This document shows, in pieces, positions 8,199 through 16,993 of a stretch of 64,000 nt of DNA (positions are counted from its first letter, which is position 1; each line of letters opens with the position of its first letter). Under the pieces are notes generated by a model. The model did not search any database. It was not told the DNA's origin and saw only the letters and a program-made list of their open reading frames with translations. Origin of the DNA: an uncultured Alphaproteobacteria bacterium (GTDB taxonomy: Bacteria > Pseudomonadota > Alphaproteobacteria > RF32 > CAG-239); the NCBI GenBank assembly GCA_944392275.1, contig CALXWA010000002.1:186001-250000 (forward strand). The letters run 5' to 3'. Position numbers and translations under genes: made by a program.

Positions 8199-8971
8199 GC
8201 GATTAATTCCTTTTCTCTTCTTAAGACTTCACCGGTTAAGCTTATGTAGGCTTGAGAACCCGGGCATTTAAAATCATAAATCAATACCGGTTTTCCATGA
8301 GACGGAGCTTCTGAAATCCGAACGTTTCTCGGAATAACCGTGTTATAGACCTTTTTACCAAAAAATTGGCGGACATCATCTTCTACCATTTGTGTTAAGT
8401 TATTGCGCTTGTCATACATGGTTAAGACAACGCCATGCAAAGCCAATTTGGGGTTAAACTTCTTTTTAATGATGTTAATATTTTTAATTAAATCCGTAAT
8501 TCCTTCCAAGGCTAAAAATTCACATTGAAGAGGAACAATTACGGCATCTGCCGCAACCAGTGCATTTATCGTTACCAAGCTTAATGACGGAGGGCAGTCA
8601 ATCAATACATAGTCATAATTAACGGCGTCTTTTACCAATGCTTTTTTAAGGGCATATTCCCGATTGTCCATATCAACAAGTTCTATTTCGGCACCTGCCA
8701 AATCCGGAGAGGATGGTACAATCGAAAAATTGGGGACTTCGGTCCAAACGACGGCTTGAGACAATTTTGCTTCACCAATTAATACTTCATAAGATGAAGC
8801 CATGCTGCCTTTTTTATCAACACCCATAGATGTCGACGCGTTGCCCTGAGGGTCAAGATCGATAACCAAAACTTTTTTCCCTGTTGCAGCCATTGCGGTT
8901 GCAACATTTACTGTTGTTGTCGTTTTACCGACTCCACCTTTTCGGTTTGCAATTGCAAATACTCTTGGCAT
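8192..8971 (-). CDS. parA: Chromosome partitioning ATPase ParA (Soj)
   Basis: Dynamic ATPase whose nucleoid-bound gradient positions ParB-parS complexes. It has the deviant Walker A KGGVGKTTTTVNVA near the N-terminus, the switch I segment VIDLDPQGNASTSMG, Walker B DYVLIDCPPSLSLVTINAL, and the conserved RNNLTQMVEDDVR segment. At 259 residues it is the short chromosomal type without an N-terminal helix-turn-helix. It overlaps both neighbours (rsmG by one base, parB by seven), so the three are one operon. Confidence 0.97.
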   Translation of the reverse strand: MPRVFAIANRKGGVGKTTTTVNVATAMAATGKKVLVIDLDPQGNASTSMGVDKKGSMASSYEVLIGEAKLSQAVVWTEVPNFSIVPSSPDLAGAEIELVDMDNREYALKKALVKDAVNYDYVLIDCPPSLSLVTINALVAADAVIVPLQCEFLALEGITDLIKNINIIKKKFNPKLALHGVVLTMYDKRNNLTQMVEDDVRQFFGKKVYNTVIPRNVRISEAPSHGKPVLIYDFKCPGSQAYISLTGEVLRREKELIAC

Positions 8972-9597
8972 TATTTTCCCCCTTTGATTTTTACGATATT
9001 ATTAATTAGCAATATCTTTCCTTCTGAACTTTGTTCACTGTCTTTTATTTGACAGTCAAAGCGCCATCCTTTTTTTGCCTCTTCAATTTCTTCGGCATAT
9101 TTTTTTCCCTTAGGGAAAAGACATAATGTCTCTTTCTTGCAATAGGGATAGGCATATGCCAAAAGGTTGTTTAAGTTTGTCATGGCACGAGAAGTTATGA
9201 TATCAAACTTTTGAGTCGATAGATTCTCAACTCGGCAATTTAAAATTTCAACATCGGTGTTTGTATCTTGTTTAACCTGATTTAAAAACATTGTTTTTTT
9301 GCCGGTACTTTCAACCAATGTTACTTTTAAATACGGCGTTTTTTCTTGAAGCATTATTGCAAGTACCATTCCTGGAAACCCTGCTCCAGAGCCAAAATCA
9401 CACATTTTTTTTGCTGTATTGGGAATAAAATTTATCAGCTGTGCCGAGTCTAAAAAATGTCTTTCCCAAATGTTTTCAATTGTTCCTTTACCGATAAGAT
9501 TAAATCGACCTTGCCATTCTCTTAAAAGAGATTCGTAGGTTTTTAACTTATCGTATGTTTCACGTGAAACATTATATTTTTCCATAAAATTTTTCAT
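8971..9597 (-). CDS. rsmG: 16S rRNA (guanine-N7) methyltransferase RsmG
   Basis: Methylates G527 of 16S rRNA using SAM. The class I methyltransferase motif MCDFGSGAGFPGMVLAIM, the GRFNLIGKGT and HFLDSAQLI segments and the later ITSRAMTNLNNLLAYAYPY are typical. Length 208 is normal. The codons for NVSRET near the N-terminus are exactly a parS palindrome (9556-9571). The gene is first in the rsmG-parA-parB operon, as in many bacteria with an origin-proximal par locus. A second ATG at 9585 is possible. Confidence 0.96.
   Translation of the reverse strand: MKNFMEKYNVSRETYDKLKTYESLLREWQGRFNLIGKGTIENIWERHFLDSAQLINFIPNTAKKMCDFGSGAGFPGMVLAIMLQEKTPYLKVTLVESTGKKTMFLNQVKQDTNTDVEILNCRVENLSTQKFDIITSRAMTNLNNLLAYAYPYCKKETLCLFPKGKKYAEEIEEAKKGWRFDCQIKDSEQSSEGKILLINNIVKIKGGK
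9556..9571. other. parS centromere-like site (perfect consensus)
   Basis: TGTTTCACGTGAAACA is the canonical 16-base palindromic ParB-binding site. It lies inside the 5' end of rsmG and encodes V-S-R-E-T. Confidence 0.93.
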
Positions 9598-9742
9598 AAG
9601 ATATTTTTATAATTTTTCCAATAAATTTAAAAGCTAAAAAACAAGTTATGAACACCTTATTTTTCAGCTTTTCTATAAAAATAAAAATATCTTTTAAATC
9701 AATCAATTAGACATTGTTTCTTGAATCATTTTTTTTAATATT
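9598..9742 (-). promoter_or_regulatory. Intergenic region before rsmG with hairpin
   Basis: This AT-rich stretch separates the PHP genes from rsmG-parA-parB. It holds an imperfect hairpin, AAAAGCT (9629-9635) with AGCTTTT (9666-9672), extended by an A/T stem with one bulged C. It may terminate the PHP transcript, and a promoter for rsmG-parAB would be expected to its right-hand (upstream) side or within it; no convincing -35/-10 pair was identified. Confidence 0.35.
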
Positions 9743-10564
9743 TTACAAATGTATTCGGTTATTATAGTTCATTTTTTGTAATAGCGATTCGGCAACATCA
9801 AAATTTTCTCCGATTTGGTTTATATGATGAGCATCATCAGAGATTACAACCGGAACATTTCTTTTGTTTAACTCTTTAACAATCCACGGAGAAGGATACA
9901 TTTCTGTACAAAAACGTAGTCCTTTCGTATTTAACTCAAAGCCGGTTTTGCTTTTTGCAAGAGCTTCTATAACTTTGAACTTTTCTTCATCCCATTCTTT
10001 GCCTTGGTAAAAACCTTTGCTTTTTATTTGATCAAGATGGGCGATAAATTTGAAATATCCACTCTCGGCACATGCTTTTATATTTTCCCAATGTTTGTGA
10101 AGATAAATTTCTCTTGTATCTTCATCAAACATGTCCGGATATTTTTTTAGGTAAGATATTTTATATATTTTGCTATAATCATTATTGTATATAAAATGGC
10201 TTGAGCCGATATAATAGTCAGCCTCTAGGTCCGGAATTAATTTTTCAAAAAAATTACGCCATTCTTTATCTTGAAAAAAATCAACTTCAAAACCTATTAA
10301 AACTCTTATTTTGCTTTTTAAAGACGCTGTTTTAATCTCCTCAATCGTCTTTTTGTATATGTCTTTTACAATGCGATAATCCCTAAAATACATTGAGGCA
10401 TATTTATCTATCTTGCATATATTTGGATGGCAGATTAAATGATTGGTAATTCCTATTTCGGAAAAGCCTTTTTCTTCGGCTTGGCGGATCATCTCTTCGG
10501 CACTGTTATTTCCATCATAAATTCCAAGCGTGTTTGTATGGCTGTGGTACGTGTAATTCTGCAT
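9743..10564 (-). CDS. PHP-domain phosphoesterase, histidinol-phosphatase-like (copy 1)
   Basis: PHP proteins are metal-dependent phosphoesterases, including HisK-type histidinol phosphatases. The 273-residue protein shows the four PHP motifs: YHSHTNTLGIYDG at the N-terminus, GITNHLICHP, GFEVDFF, and later FIAHLDQ and VVISDDAHHINQIG. It is a close paralogue of the next gene upstream (10515-11390), overlapping its 3' end by 50 bases; the start is fixed by the need for the YHSH motif and an AAGAAAG ribosome site. No his-operon gene is nearby, so the substrate is unknown. Confidence 0.85.
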   Translation of the reverse strand: MQNYTYHSHTNTLGIYDGNNSAEEMIRQAEEKGFSEIGITNHLICHPNICKIDKYASMYFRDYRIVKDIYKKTIEEIKTASLKSKIRVLIGFEVDFFQDKEWRNFFEKLIPDLEADYYIGSSHFIYNNDYSKIYKISYLKKYPDMFDEDTREIYLHKHWENIKACAESGYFKFIAHLDQIKSKGFYQGKEWDEEKFKVIEALAKSKTGFELNTKGLRFCTEMYPSPWIVKELNKRNVPVVISDDAHHINQIGENFDVAESLLQKMNYNNRIHL

Positions 10565-11390
10565 CTTTCTTAATATCCCATCGATTGCTATAATTTAGCT
10601 CTGACAATAAATTTTCTGCCTCTTGAAAAGCATAACCCAAATGGCTTGGCTCATGAGCATCATCTGAGATCACAACCGGGACGTTTCTTTTGCATAACTC
10701 TTTTATCATCCATGGAGCCGGATGTGGTCTGTTAATCCTTCTGTAGCCACTGGTATTTATTTCATAGGGTTGATGTTTTTCGGATAAGGTTTCAATTAAT
10801 TGCCATTTGTAGTCATCCCATTCCGGAGTTGTACACAAATTAAAAATACTACAATAATCTAAATGTGCTATAAAATCAAAATACCCGCTTTTGGCAGCCT
10901 CAATGTTGGTTAACCAATAATTTTTCATATAATTTTGCATCTGTGTTGATGAGGTTTCCGAGGGTAATTGATTCATATAATAAATATTGCAAAGCATACT
11001 TTCATCATCGTTGCGGATAAAATGGGTTGCTCCGATTAAATAATCATAATCCAGGCTTTTGCATATTTTTTCAAATCCATCCCGCCATTGTTTTGATGGA
11101 AAAAAGTCAACCTCAAATCCGGCATAGATTTTTATTTTTGATTGGCTGTCTAATTCCCTTATGAGATCAATATTTCTTTTATATATATCGATGGCTTGGT
11201 TAATATCGCGGAAAAGCATTTTATGTTGGCTCGGCATATTGGGATGCCAAACCATGTGATTGCTTATTCCCATATGGGTCCAGCCAAGTTCTTCTGCTCT
11301 TTTTACCATTTCTTGCGGTGATGTATGGCCATCAAATATTCCAAAGGCATTGTTGTGCGTATGTAAACTGAAATTTTGTACTTTAGTCAT
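10515..11390 (-). CDS. PHP-domain phosphoesterase, histidinol-phosphatase-like (copy 2)
   Basis: Sister of the downstream PHP gene, 291 residues. The same motifs occur in the same order: SLHTHNNAFGIFDGHTSPQE, GISNHMVWHP, AGFEVDFFPS, DFIAHLDYC, and PVVISDDAHEPSHLGYAF. The shared segments WMIKELCKRNVPVVISDDAH and WIVKELNKRNVPVVISDDAH show tandem duplication. The C-terminus extends about 20 residues past that of copy 1. The start overlaps the HD-domain gene stop by eight bases, so the three are translationally linked. Confidence 0.85.
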   Translation of the reverse strand: MTKVQNFSLHTHNNAFGIFDGHTSPQEMVKRAEELGWTHMGISNHMVWHPNMPSQHKMLFRDINQAIDIYKRNIDLIRELDSQSKIKIYAGFEVDFFPSKQWRDGFEKICKSLDYDYLIGATHFIRNDDESMLCNIYYMNQLPSETSSTQMQNYMKNYWLTNIEAAKSGYFDFIAHLDYCSIFNLCTTPEWDDYKWQLIETLSEKHQPYEINTSGYRRINRPHPAPWMIKELCKRNVPVVISDDAHEPSHLGYAFQEAENLLSELNYSNRWDIKKDAELHVPQPYKHAWNL

Positions 11391-12006
11391 TGGTTATTCC
11401 TAGCAGTTTATATGTATCTTTTCCGCAAAGGGTATCAAAGTGATGTTTTATTTTTAACATCGTTTTATAACGTATTTTTGCATCTGTCCTGGTTGTATGG
11501 TACGTTTTTAGAATGTATTTAATTCGGGATTTTAGGTCGGTAATTTTTTTACCACAGGAAAGCATATCGCTATATTGTATTAACAAATCATAATCATCAT
11601 AGGTCAGATTATTTATTATTTTTCTGGCACGGATAACTTCTTTTTGATTATAGGTAAATCTTTCGGGTTTGAAATCATATTCGGGAAAACTATGCGTCAG
11701 ACATATTTTTGCGACTTCATCATAGCCTTTTTGCATCATCAAGTCATAACCGGCGGTACCATGAAACTTGTTTTTATCAAGCGTTTCTTCCAATTGGCCA
11801 TAATCGTGCAATAAGCCTAAAATATAAGCTTTTTCTTCATCCAGATGGCTAATTTTTGCAGCAATTTTATATGCACAAGATGCCACATTTTGAAAATGTA
11901 TTCTTGATGTTTGAGGCTCTTTTCCTTGCTGTAAATCACAAACATCCAGCTTTGCAGCAATGTCTGCAAACAGTTTTTGTGCCTCTTGTCTTGATGGTAT
12001 CGTCAT
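11383..12006 (-). CDS. HD-domain phosphohydrolase
   Basis: The 207-residue protein carries a typical HD-domain metal site: His37 (HFQNV), His67-Asp68 (LLHDYG), His82 and His105 (THSFP) and Asp147 (YSDML). Such proteins hydrolyse phosphate esters of nucleotides or related compounds; the substrate is not predictable. It is the first gene of the HD-PHP-PHP islet between mnmG and rsmG, and its end overlaps the first PHP gene. The combination of a hydrolase of phosphodiesters or nucleotides with two PHP enzymes suggests a small salvage or dephosphorylation pathway (inference). Confidence 0.8.
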   Translation of the reverse strand: MTIPSRQEAQKLFADIAAKLDVCDLQQGKEPQTSRIHFQNVASCAYKIAAKISHLDEEKAYILGLLHDYGQLEETLDKNKFHGTAGYDLMMQKGYDEVAKICLTHSFPEYDFKPERFTYNQKEVIRARKIINNLTYDDYDLLIQYSDMLSCGKKITDLKSRIKYILKTYHTTRTDAKIRYKTMLKIKHHFDTLCGKDTYKLLGITND

Positions 12007-12067
12007 TTTACGAATCCTCTTAATTTCCGGTCAGTATACTTGCCTTTAACTAACAATTCGTAAAAAA

Positions 12068-13915
12068 CTATTTTTTTAAGTAGCCTAAAATTGCCGTTAT
12101 GGCCGCCGGTGTTACCCCGGGAATGCGTGATGCTTCACCTATGGTTGACGGCTTTACCTTGCTTAATTTTGTTACCATCTCTCGTGACAATCCACCAATT
12201 TTGGTATAATCAACATCATCTCTTATTTTTAGATTTTCATCTTTTTTAAAGACTTCTATATCGGCCATTTGGCGTTTAATATATCCGGCGTATTTTGATT
12301 CAATCTCGATTTGTTCATAAATCTCCGGCTCTATATTGACCAGCTCCGGCCAAATTTTATTGATTGTTTCACGTGAAACGTCATGCGACATTATATTAAA
12401 TACTGTTCTTTTGTTGCTATCGGAACGGACAACAACTTGGTTTTCTTCTAACTTTTTATTGGTCGTTGTCAATTCTTGGCTTAATTTTCTAAAGGCGTCT
12501 ATTTTGGCTTTTTTGGCTTTAAATACAGTGTATCTATATTCTCCGACACAACCAATATCATAACCTTTTTGGGTTAAACGCATATCGGCATTATCCGCAC
12601 GGAGCAAAAGACGGTATTCCGAACGAGAGGTAAACATTCGATACGGTTCATCAACCCCTTTGGTTATTAAGTCATCAACCATCACACCCATGTAGCCTTC
12701 TGAACGGTCAATAACAAATTCTTCATCACGAGCAAGAGCTTTTAGAGCGGCATTGACACCGGCAATCAGCCCTTGTGCAGCGGCTTCCTCGTATCCGGTT
12801 GTACCGTTGATTTGTCCGGCCAAAAATAATCCCGGAGATTTTTTGCACTCTAACTTATTGTTTAATTCCTGAGGGTCAACATAGTCATATTCAATTGCAT
12901 ATGCCGGACGAAGTATTTCTACATCTTCCAAACCTTCCATTGTATGTATAAAGGCGTCTTGAACATCGGCAGGAAGTGAAGTGGAAATACCATTTGGATA
13001 AACAACATTGGTATTTAAGCCTTCCGGTTCCAAAAATATTTGGTGACTGGTTCTGTCCGCAAATTTAACCAATTTATCCTCAATGCTGGGGCAATATCTT
13101 GGACCAATTCCCGTTATCAGACCAGAAAAAAGTGCGCATTTATCAAAATTGTCACGGATGATTTTATGTGTTCTTTCATTGGTGTGTGTTATGTAACACT
13201 GAATCTGAGGATTGGTTATTTTGTCTGTTAAATAAGAAAAGGGTATGGGAGGGTTGTCTCCATCTTGAGTAGCCAGTTTTTCCCAATGTATGGTTTCGCC
13301 GTTCAAACGGGCAGGGGTCCCGGTTTTTAGTCGTCCGACTTTTAGACCAAGTTTCTTTAAATACGGTGTTATTCCGGTACAAGAAATTTCATTTACGCGA
13401 CCGCCAACAGTCGTCTCATGCCCAATAAACATTATCCCGTTTAAAAATGTTCCGGTTGTCAAAACAACTGTTTGAGCAAAAAATTCTCTTCCATCTGCCA
13501 AAATAACCGACTTTATCTTGTTTGATGAATCGAGTTGAAAAGCTTCTGCTGCACCTTCAATCAAGTCTAAATTTTCTTGTGCTTGCAAAGCTTCTAGCAT
13601 GTATTTTTTATATAAGTCACGATCCGCTTGAGCTCTCGGACCTCTGACCGCGGGTCCTTTTGATTGATTAAGCATGCGAAATTGAATTCCGGCCTTGTCA
13701 ATCACTCTTCCCATCAGTCCATCCAGAGCGTCAATCTCTCTGACTAAATGACCTTTACCCAAGCCGCCGATGGCCGGGTTGCAGGACATTTCTCCGATTG
13801 TTGAAATTTTATGTGTAATTAAGGCTGTTTTAGCTCCCATTCTGGCCGCTGCAGCACATGCTTCGCATCCGGCATGGCCACCACCAATTACAATAACATC
13901 ATAGTTTGTATTCAT
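12068..13915 (-). CDS. mnmG: tRNA 5-carboxymethylaminomethyluridine modification enzyme MnmG (GidA)
   Basis: FAD-dependent partner of MnmE in wobble-uridine (position 34) modification. The 615-residue protein has the dinucleotide-binding [21 protein letters not shown], the GidA signature [34 protein letters not shown] and [13 protein letters not shown], and a C-terminal helical domain ending in [19 protein letters not shown] parS-like site (12365-12380) is embedded in the codons for D-V-S-R-E-T. It lies beside mnmE, in the order usual near alphaproteobacterial origins. Confidence 0.97.
   Translation of the reverse strand: MNTNYDVIVIGGGHAGCEACAAAARMGAKTALITHKISTIGEMSCNPAIGGLGKGHLVREIDALDGLMGRVIDKAGIQFRMLNQSKGPAVRGPRAQADRDLYKKYMLEALQAQENLDLIEGAAEAFQLDSSNKIKSVILADGREFFAQTVVLTTGTFLNGIMFIGHETTVGGRVNEISCTGITPYLKKLGLKVGRLKTGTPARLNGETIHWEKLATQDGDNPPIPFSYLTDKITNPQIQCYITHTNERTHKIIRDNFDKCALFSGLITGIGPRYCPSIEDKLVKFADRTSHQIFLEPEGLNTNVVYPNGISTSLPADVQDAFIHTMEGLEDVEILRPAYAIEYDYVDPQELNNKLECKKSPGLFLAGQINGTTGYEEAAAQGLIAGVNAALKALARDEEFVIDRSEGYMGVMVDDLITKGVDEPYRMFTSRSEYRLLLRADNADMRLTQKGYDIGCVGEYRYTVFKAKKAKIDAFRKLSQELTTTNKKLEENQVVVRSDSNKRTVFNIMSHDVSRETINKIWPELVNIEPEIYEQIEIESKYAGYIKRQMADIEVFKKDENLKIRDDVDYTKIGGLSREMVTKLSKVKPSTIGEASRIPGVTPAAITAILGYLKK
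12365..12380. other. parS-like site in mnmG (one mismatch)
   Basis: TGTTTCACGTGAAACG differs from the parS consensus only at the last base. It encodes V-S-R-E-T on the - strand, in the same reading frame as the rsmG site. Confidence 0.85.
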
Positions 13916-13971
13916 CTTCTATCTTGCTTTCGAATATAATCTTTATTTTTTCTTTAAATACATTGTTTTTT

Positions 13972-15315
13972 TTATTTTCCGATACAAAAACTCCCAAATA
14001 TTTTATCTAGTATTTCATTTACTTCGATTTCTCCGGTAATTTTTCCTAGAGCACGTGCCGCTAAACGAATGTCTTCAGCTGTTAATTCGATTTCTTTATC
14101 AAAAGAAAAATTATCTAAATTATCCAAAGCTTCTTGTAAAGCTTCTTTATAACGTCGACGTGTTATTAATAATCCGGAATTTGAAGTAAAACGGTCGGAA
14201 ATATTTTTTTGAATGGCATCCAATATCTTATCTATTCCTTGATGTTGTTTGGCTGATATTAGGATTAAACCCTCATTTTTCAGTTTTGAACATTGTTCTG
14301 AACTTAATTTATCACTTTTATTGGCAACAAAAATCATATTGTTTTTAAATGATTTTTTAAGTTTATCAAAGATTTGAACAGAGTCTTTTTCAGCATCAAA
14401 TAAACAAAGAACAATATCCGCATCGGAAATTTTATGGTAGGCAATTTCGATACCTTTTTTCTCAATTTCTTCTTCTGTTTCGCGAAGACCGGCGGTATCT
14501 GTTATCATGACCGGATATCCCTTCAAATCTAGATGAATATCTATAGCATCTCGGGTTGTTCCGGGAATATTGGAAACAATAACGGCTTCGCGGTTAACAA
14601 TTGCGTTTATCAAACTTGACTTTCCGGCATTTGGAGGTCCGACAATAACCACACGAAAACCTTCACGCAATCTTTCGCCACCAGAATCACTGTTCAAATG
14701 TTTAAATATAGCGTTTTTAAGTTTAAATACATCGTTATTCATATTTGTTATGATGTCTGATGGAATTTCTTCTTCCGGAAAATCAACAAAAGCTTCTAAA
14801 TGAGATAAAATTTTAAGTAAGTCTTCTCTCCAACCACTATAAAGATTTTTCAAACCACCTTCCATTTGACGAATAGCATATTTTTGCTGTTCTGATGTTT
14901 CGGCATCTATTAAATCGGCCAGACCTTCGGCTTCTGTTAAATCTAATTTTTGATTATAAAAAGCTCGTTTAGAATATTCTCCGGGTTCTGCCATCCTTAA
15001 CCCTTCTATTTGTGATAAACTATCCATAACGGCGTTTATCACCGCTTTTGAACCATGAATTTGGAGCTCGACTATATCCTCCCCGGTAAAAGATTGCGGG
15101 GCCTTAAAATACAATAAAAGACATTTATCTAATGTTTCACGTGTAACAGAATGGTGAAGAGCTACAAAATAGGCATAACGAGGCTTGAGGGCATCCAAAT
15201 TTAAGGATGTCATCTGTTTGATAACTTTTTTTGCCTCTGTGCCGGATATACGTATGACGGCGACACCCGATTTTCCGTAAACTGTCGATAAGGCATATAT
15301 CGTTTTATTATCCAT
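13972..15315 (-). CDS. mnmE: tRNA modification GTPase MnmE (TrmE)
   Basis: Potassium-activated GTPase that acts with MnmG on tRNA wobble uridines. The N-terminal tetrahydrofolate-binding domain starts IYALSTVYGKSGVAVIRISG; the inserted G domain has G1 GPPNAGKSSLI, G3 DTAGLRETEEE and G4 NKSD; the C-terminus ends in the diagnostic FCIGK. I use the ATG at 15315 rather than the longer frame from 15369 because AAGGAGAGATTTT directly precedes it and it gives the normal 447 residues. A parS-like site at 15133-15148 encodes V-T-R-E-T. Confidence 0.96.
   Translation of the reverse strand: MDNKTIYALSTVYGKSGVAVIRISGTEAKKVIKQMTSLNLDALKPRYAYFVALHHSVTRETLDKCLLLYFKAPQSFTGEDIVELQIHGSKAVINAVMDSLSQIEGLRMAEPGEYSKRAFYNQKLDLTEAEGLADLIDAETSEQQKYAIRQMEGGLKNLYSGWREDLLKILSHLEAFVDFPEEEIPSDIITNMNNDVFKLKNAIFKHLNSDSGGERLREGFRVVIVGPPNAGKSSLINAIVNREAVIVSNIPGTTRDAIDIHLDLKGYPVMITDTAGLRETEEEIEKKGIEIAYHKISDADIVLCLFDAEKDSVQIFDKLKKSFKNNMIFVANKSDKLSSEQCSKLKNEGLILISAKQHQGIDKILDAIQKNISDRFTSNSGLLITRRRYKEALQEALDNLDNFSFDKEIELTAEDIRLAARALGKITGEIEVNEILDKIFGSFCIGK
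15133..15148. other. parS-like site in mnmE (one mismatch)
   Basis: TGTTTCACGTGTAACA has one substitution relative to the consensus, in the right half-site. It encodes V-T-R-E-T in the same frame as the other two sites. Confidence 0.65.
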
Positions 15316-15503
15316 AAAATCTCTCCTTGAGCTTTTTATTGTTATAATCTGATTAAAAATAGGTTGCAAGTTTTAAAAAGGGCGTTTTTTTGACTCAGGA
15401 GAGGAAATTTATTCTTTCTTAATAAAAGTATCATAAAATGCTTGATATTCTTTTGTACGGCCTTTATACGGACTCAATATTTTTAAACCGAAAGTTGATT
15501 TTT

Positions 15504-16181
15504 ATGAGTGATAGCAAGTTTAAACTTATTATTTGGGATTTTGACGGTGTGATTGCCGATACCGAAAAATTGTGGCTCATTGACCGGCAAAAACTTCTTA
15601 ATGAACGTTTCAATCTCAATTGGGATTTTAATACAACCAATCATTATCTTGGGGGGATGAGTGATTTAACCAAAAGAAGTGTTTTGGATTCTCTTGGGAT
15701 TAGAACAAATGACCAATTTTGGGCTGATGCTCTCGCTCTTGACAATAAAGCAATGAAAAAAGGGTTTTCTTTAACCCCTGGCATTGAAGATATTTTTAAG
15801 CTTAAACAAATTAAACAATGTATTGCTACCGGAGGTATTCGGTCTAAAACGGAAGAAAAAATAAAAACGGTGCATATTGAATCTTATTTTGCACCTGAAA
15901 AAATCTTCACCGCCGATATGGTTAAATATGGTAAACCCGAACCGGATTTGTTTTTGTTGGCTGCCAAAAAGATGAATACTTTACCCAAAGACTGTTTGGT
16001 TGTTGAGGATTCTTTAGCAGGAATGAAGGCCGGTCTTAAAGCGGGAATGACAACCGTGGCTTTTGCCGGTTTTGATATGAATAATACACCGGAAAATATC
16101 CAAAAAATCAAAGAAATAGGAGTAACAAATATCTTCTTTTCAATGTCTGATCTGAAAAATTTTATATTGACTCATGCTTAA
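15504..16181 (+). CDS. HAD-superfamily hydrolase, beta-phosphoglucomutase-like
   Basis: Cytosolic haloacid-dehalogenase-fold phosphatase or phosphomutase. Motif I is IIWDFDGVIADTEKLW; motif II is the Thr/Ser region IATGGIRSKTEEK; motif III is the Lys in KYGKPEPDLF and motif IV VVEDSLAGMKAGLKAGM. The helical cap between motifs I and II makes it subfamily IA. I take the ATG at 15504, which places motif I at the usual distance; the longer frame from 15438 would add a hydrophobic extension. Substrate unknown. It stands opposite to the surrounding mnmE/rho block. Confidence 0.85.
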   Translation: MSDSKFKLIIWDFDGVIADTEKLWLIDRQKLLNERFNLNWDFNTTNHYLGGMSDLTKRSVLDSLGIRTNDQFWADALALDNKAMKKGFSLTPGIEDIFKLKQIKQCIATGGIRSKTEEKIKTVHIESYFAPEKIFTADMVKYGKPEPDLFLLAAKKMNTLPKDCLVVEDSLAGMKAGLKAGMTTVAFAGFDMNNTPENIQKIKEIGVTNIFFSMSDLKNFILTHA

Positions 16182-16228
16182 ATAGTAATTAAAACGGACT
16201 TAAACGTTAATTATTAAATTTTAAGCTT

Positions 16229-16960
16229 ATGGATAAAAATTATGTTAAAACTTTTTCCTTGTTTTGGGATGCGTTTAAGTGGATTGTTGGATTGTTATTA
16301 TCAATCCTGTTGGCATTAAGTTATGTGTTTTTAACACCTTTTTGCATGAATATTTTTATACCGGCTGCGGTAATATTTGTTTGTGTTTTTTTCAGACTTA
16401 ATATTGCCTATATTCCCATTACTGATGTAAGAGCTCGTTTGATATGGTCTTTTTTCAGTTTTGGTTTATTTGGCTGGGTTTCTTCTGTTTTCGTGTGTCA
16501 TACTTCGGAAGGGCTAACTTATTATTCTTTGGCCATTTTAATTGGTTGTATCGTTTTTATTCTGCTCTATTCTTTTATCCCTTTGTTTTCTTTTTATCTT
16601 AAGTATAATGATGTGAAAACAAATGTTGATTTTATGGGAGATTATCACCGTTGTAACGGAGTTATCGGTAATTTAGTATTATTAACTATAATCTTTTTTA
16701 TTACCGTTGTTGATGACAGAGCAAGAAAAGAAAACTTTTATTTTGCTAAAGAACAGTTTGTTCCCGTCAAATTTATTACGAAAGAAATAAAAAAAGGGAA
16801 CACCTTTTATATCTTAGAAGCAAAAGGAAAACTTTTTGGACTTACTCCTTATGAATATCCTGAAGTACGGAATATTCATCCAGGATCAAAAGTAAAAGTT
16901 TTGTTTGGTAGTACTTCTAATGGATTAACTTCCGTTGATAAAATTGAAATTAAAAACTAA
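16229..16960 (+). CDS. Multi-pass membrane protein of unknown function
   Basis: I do not recognise this 243-residue protein. It shows hydrophobic segments at roughly residues 15-35, 38-56, 70-90, 96-118 and 143-163, then a soluble C-terminal domain of about 75 residues beginning after DDRARKENFYF. That domain has a beta-rich look (VKFITKEIKKGNTFYILEAKGKLFGLTP, then GSKVKVLFGSTSNGLTSV). It follows the HAD gene by 47 bases and ends at a terminator shared with rho. Confidence 0.65.
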   Translation: MDKNYVKTFSLFWDAFKWIVGLLLSILLALSYVFLTPFCMNIFIPAAVIFVCVFFRLNIAYIPITDVRARLIWSFFSFGLFGWVSSVFVCHTSEGLTYYSLAILIGCIVFILLYSFIPLFSFYLKYNDVKTNVDFMGDYHRCNGVIGNLVLLTIIFFITVVDDRARKENFYFAKEQFVPVKFITKEIKKGNTFYILEAKGKLFGLTPYEYPEVRNIHPGSKVKVLFGSTSNGLTSVDKIEIKN

Positions 16961-16992
16961 AAAGAGGCTGATTTTATCAGCCCCTTTTTTTG
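16961..16992. terminator. Bidirectional terminator between the membrane gene and rho
   Basis: GGCTGAT (16966-16972) pairs with ATCAGCC (16976-16982) over a three-base loop, with an A-rich left flank and a T7 run on the right. Confidence 0.85.
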
Positions 16993-16993
16993 A

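Noticed and set aside
12336..12563. Open frame opposite mnmG covering the parS-like site
   Set aside because: It is antisense to the conserved mnmG coding sequence with no ribosome site; the site itself is the signal.
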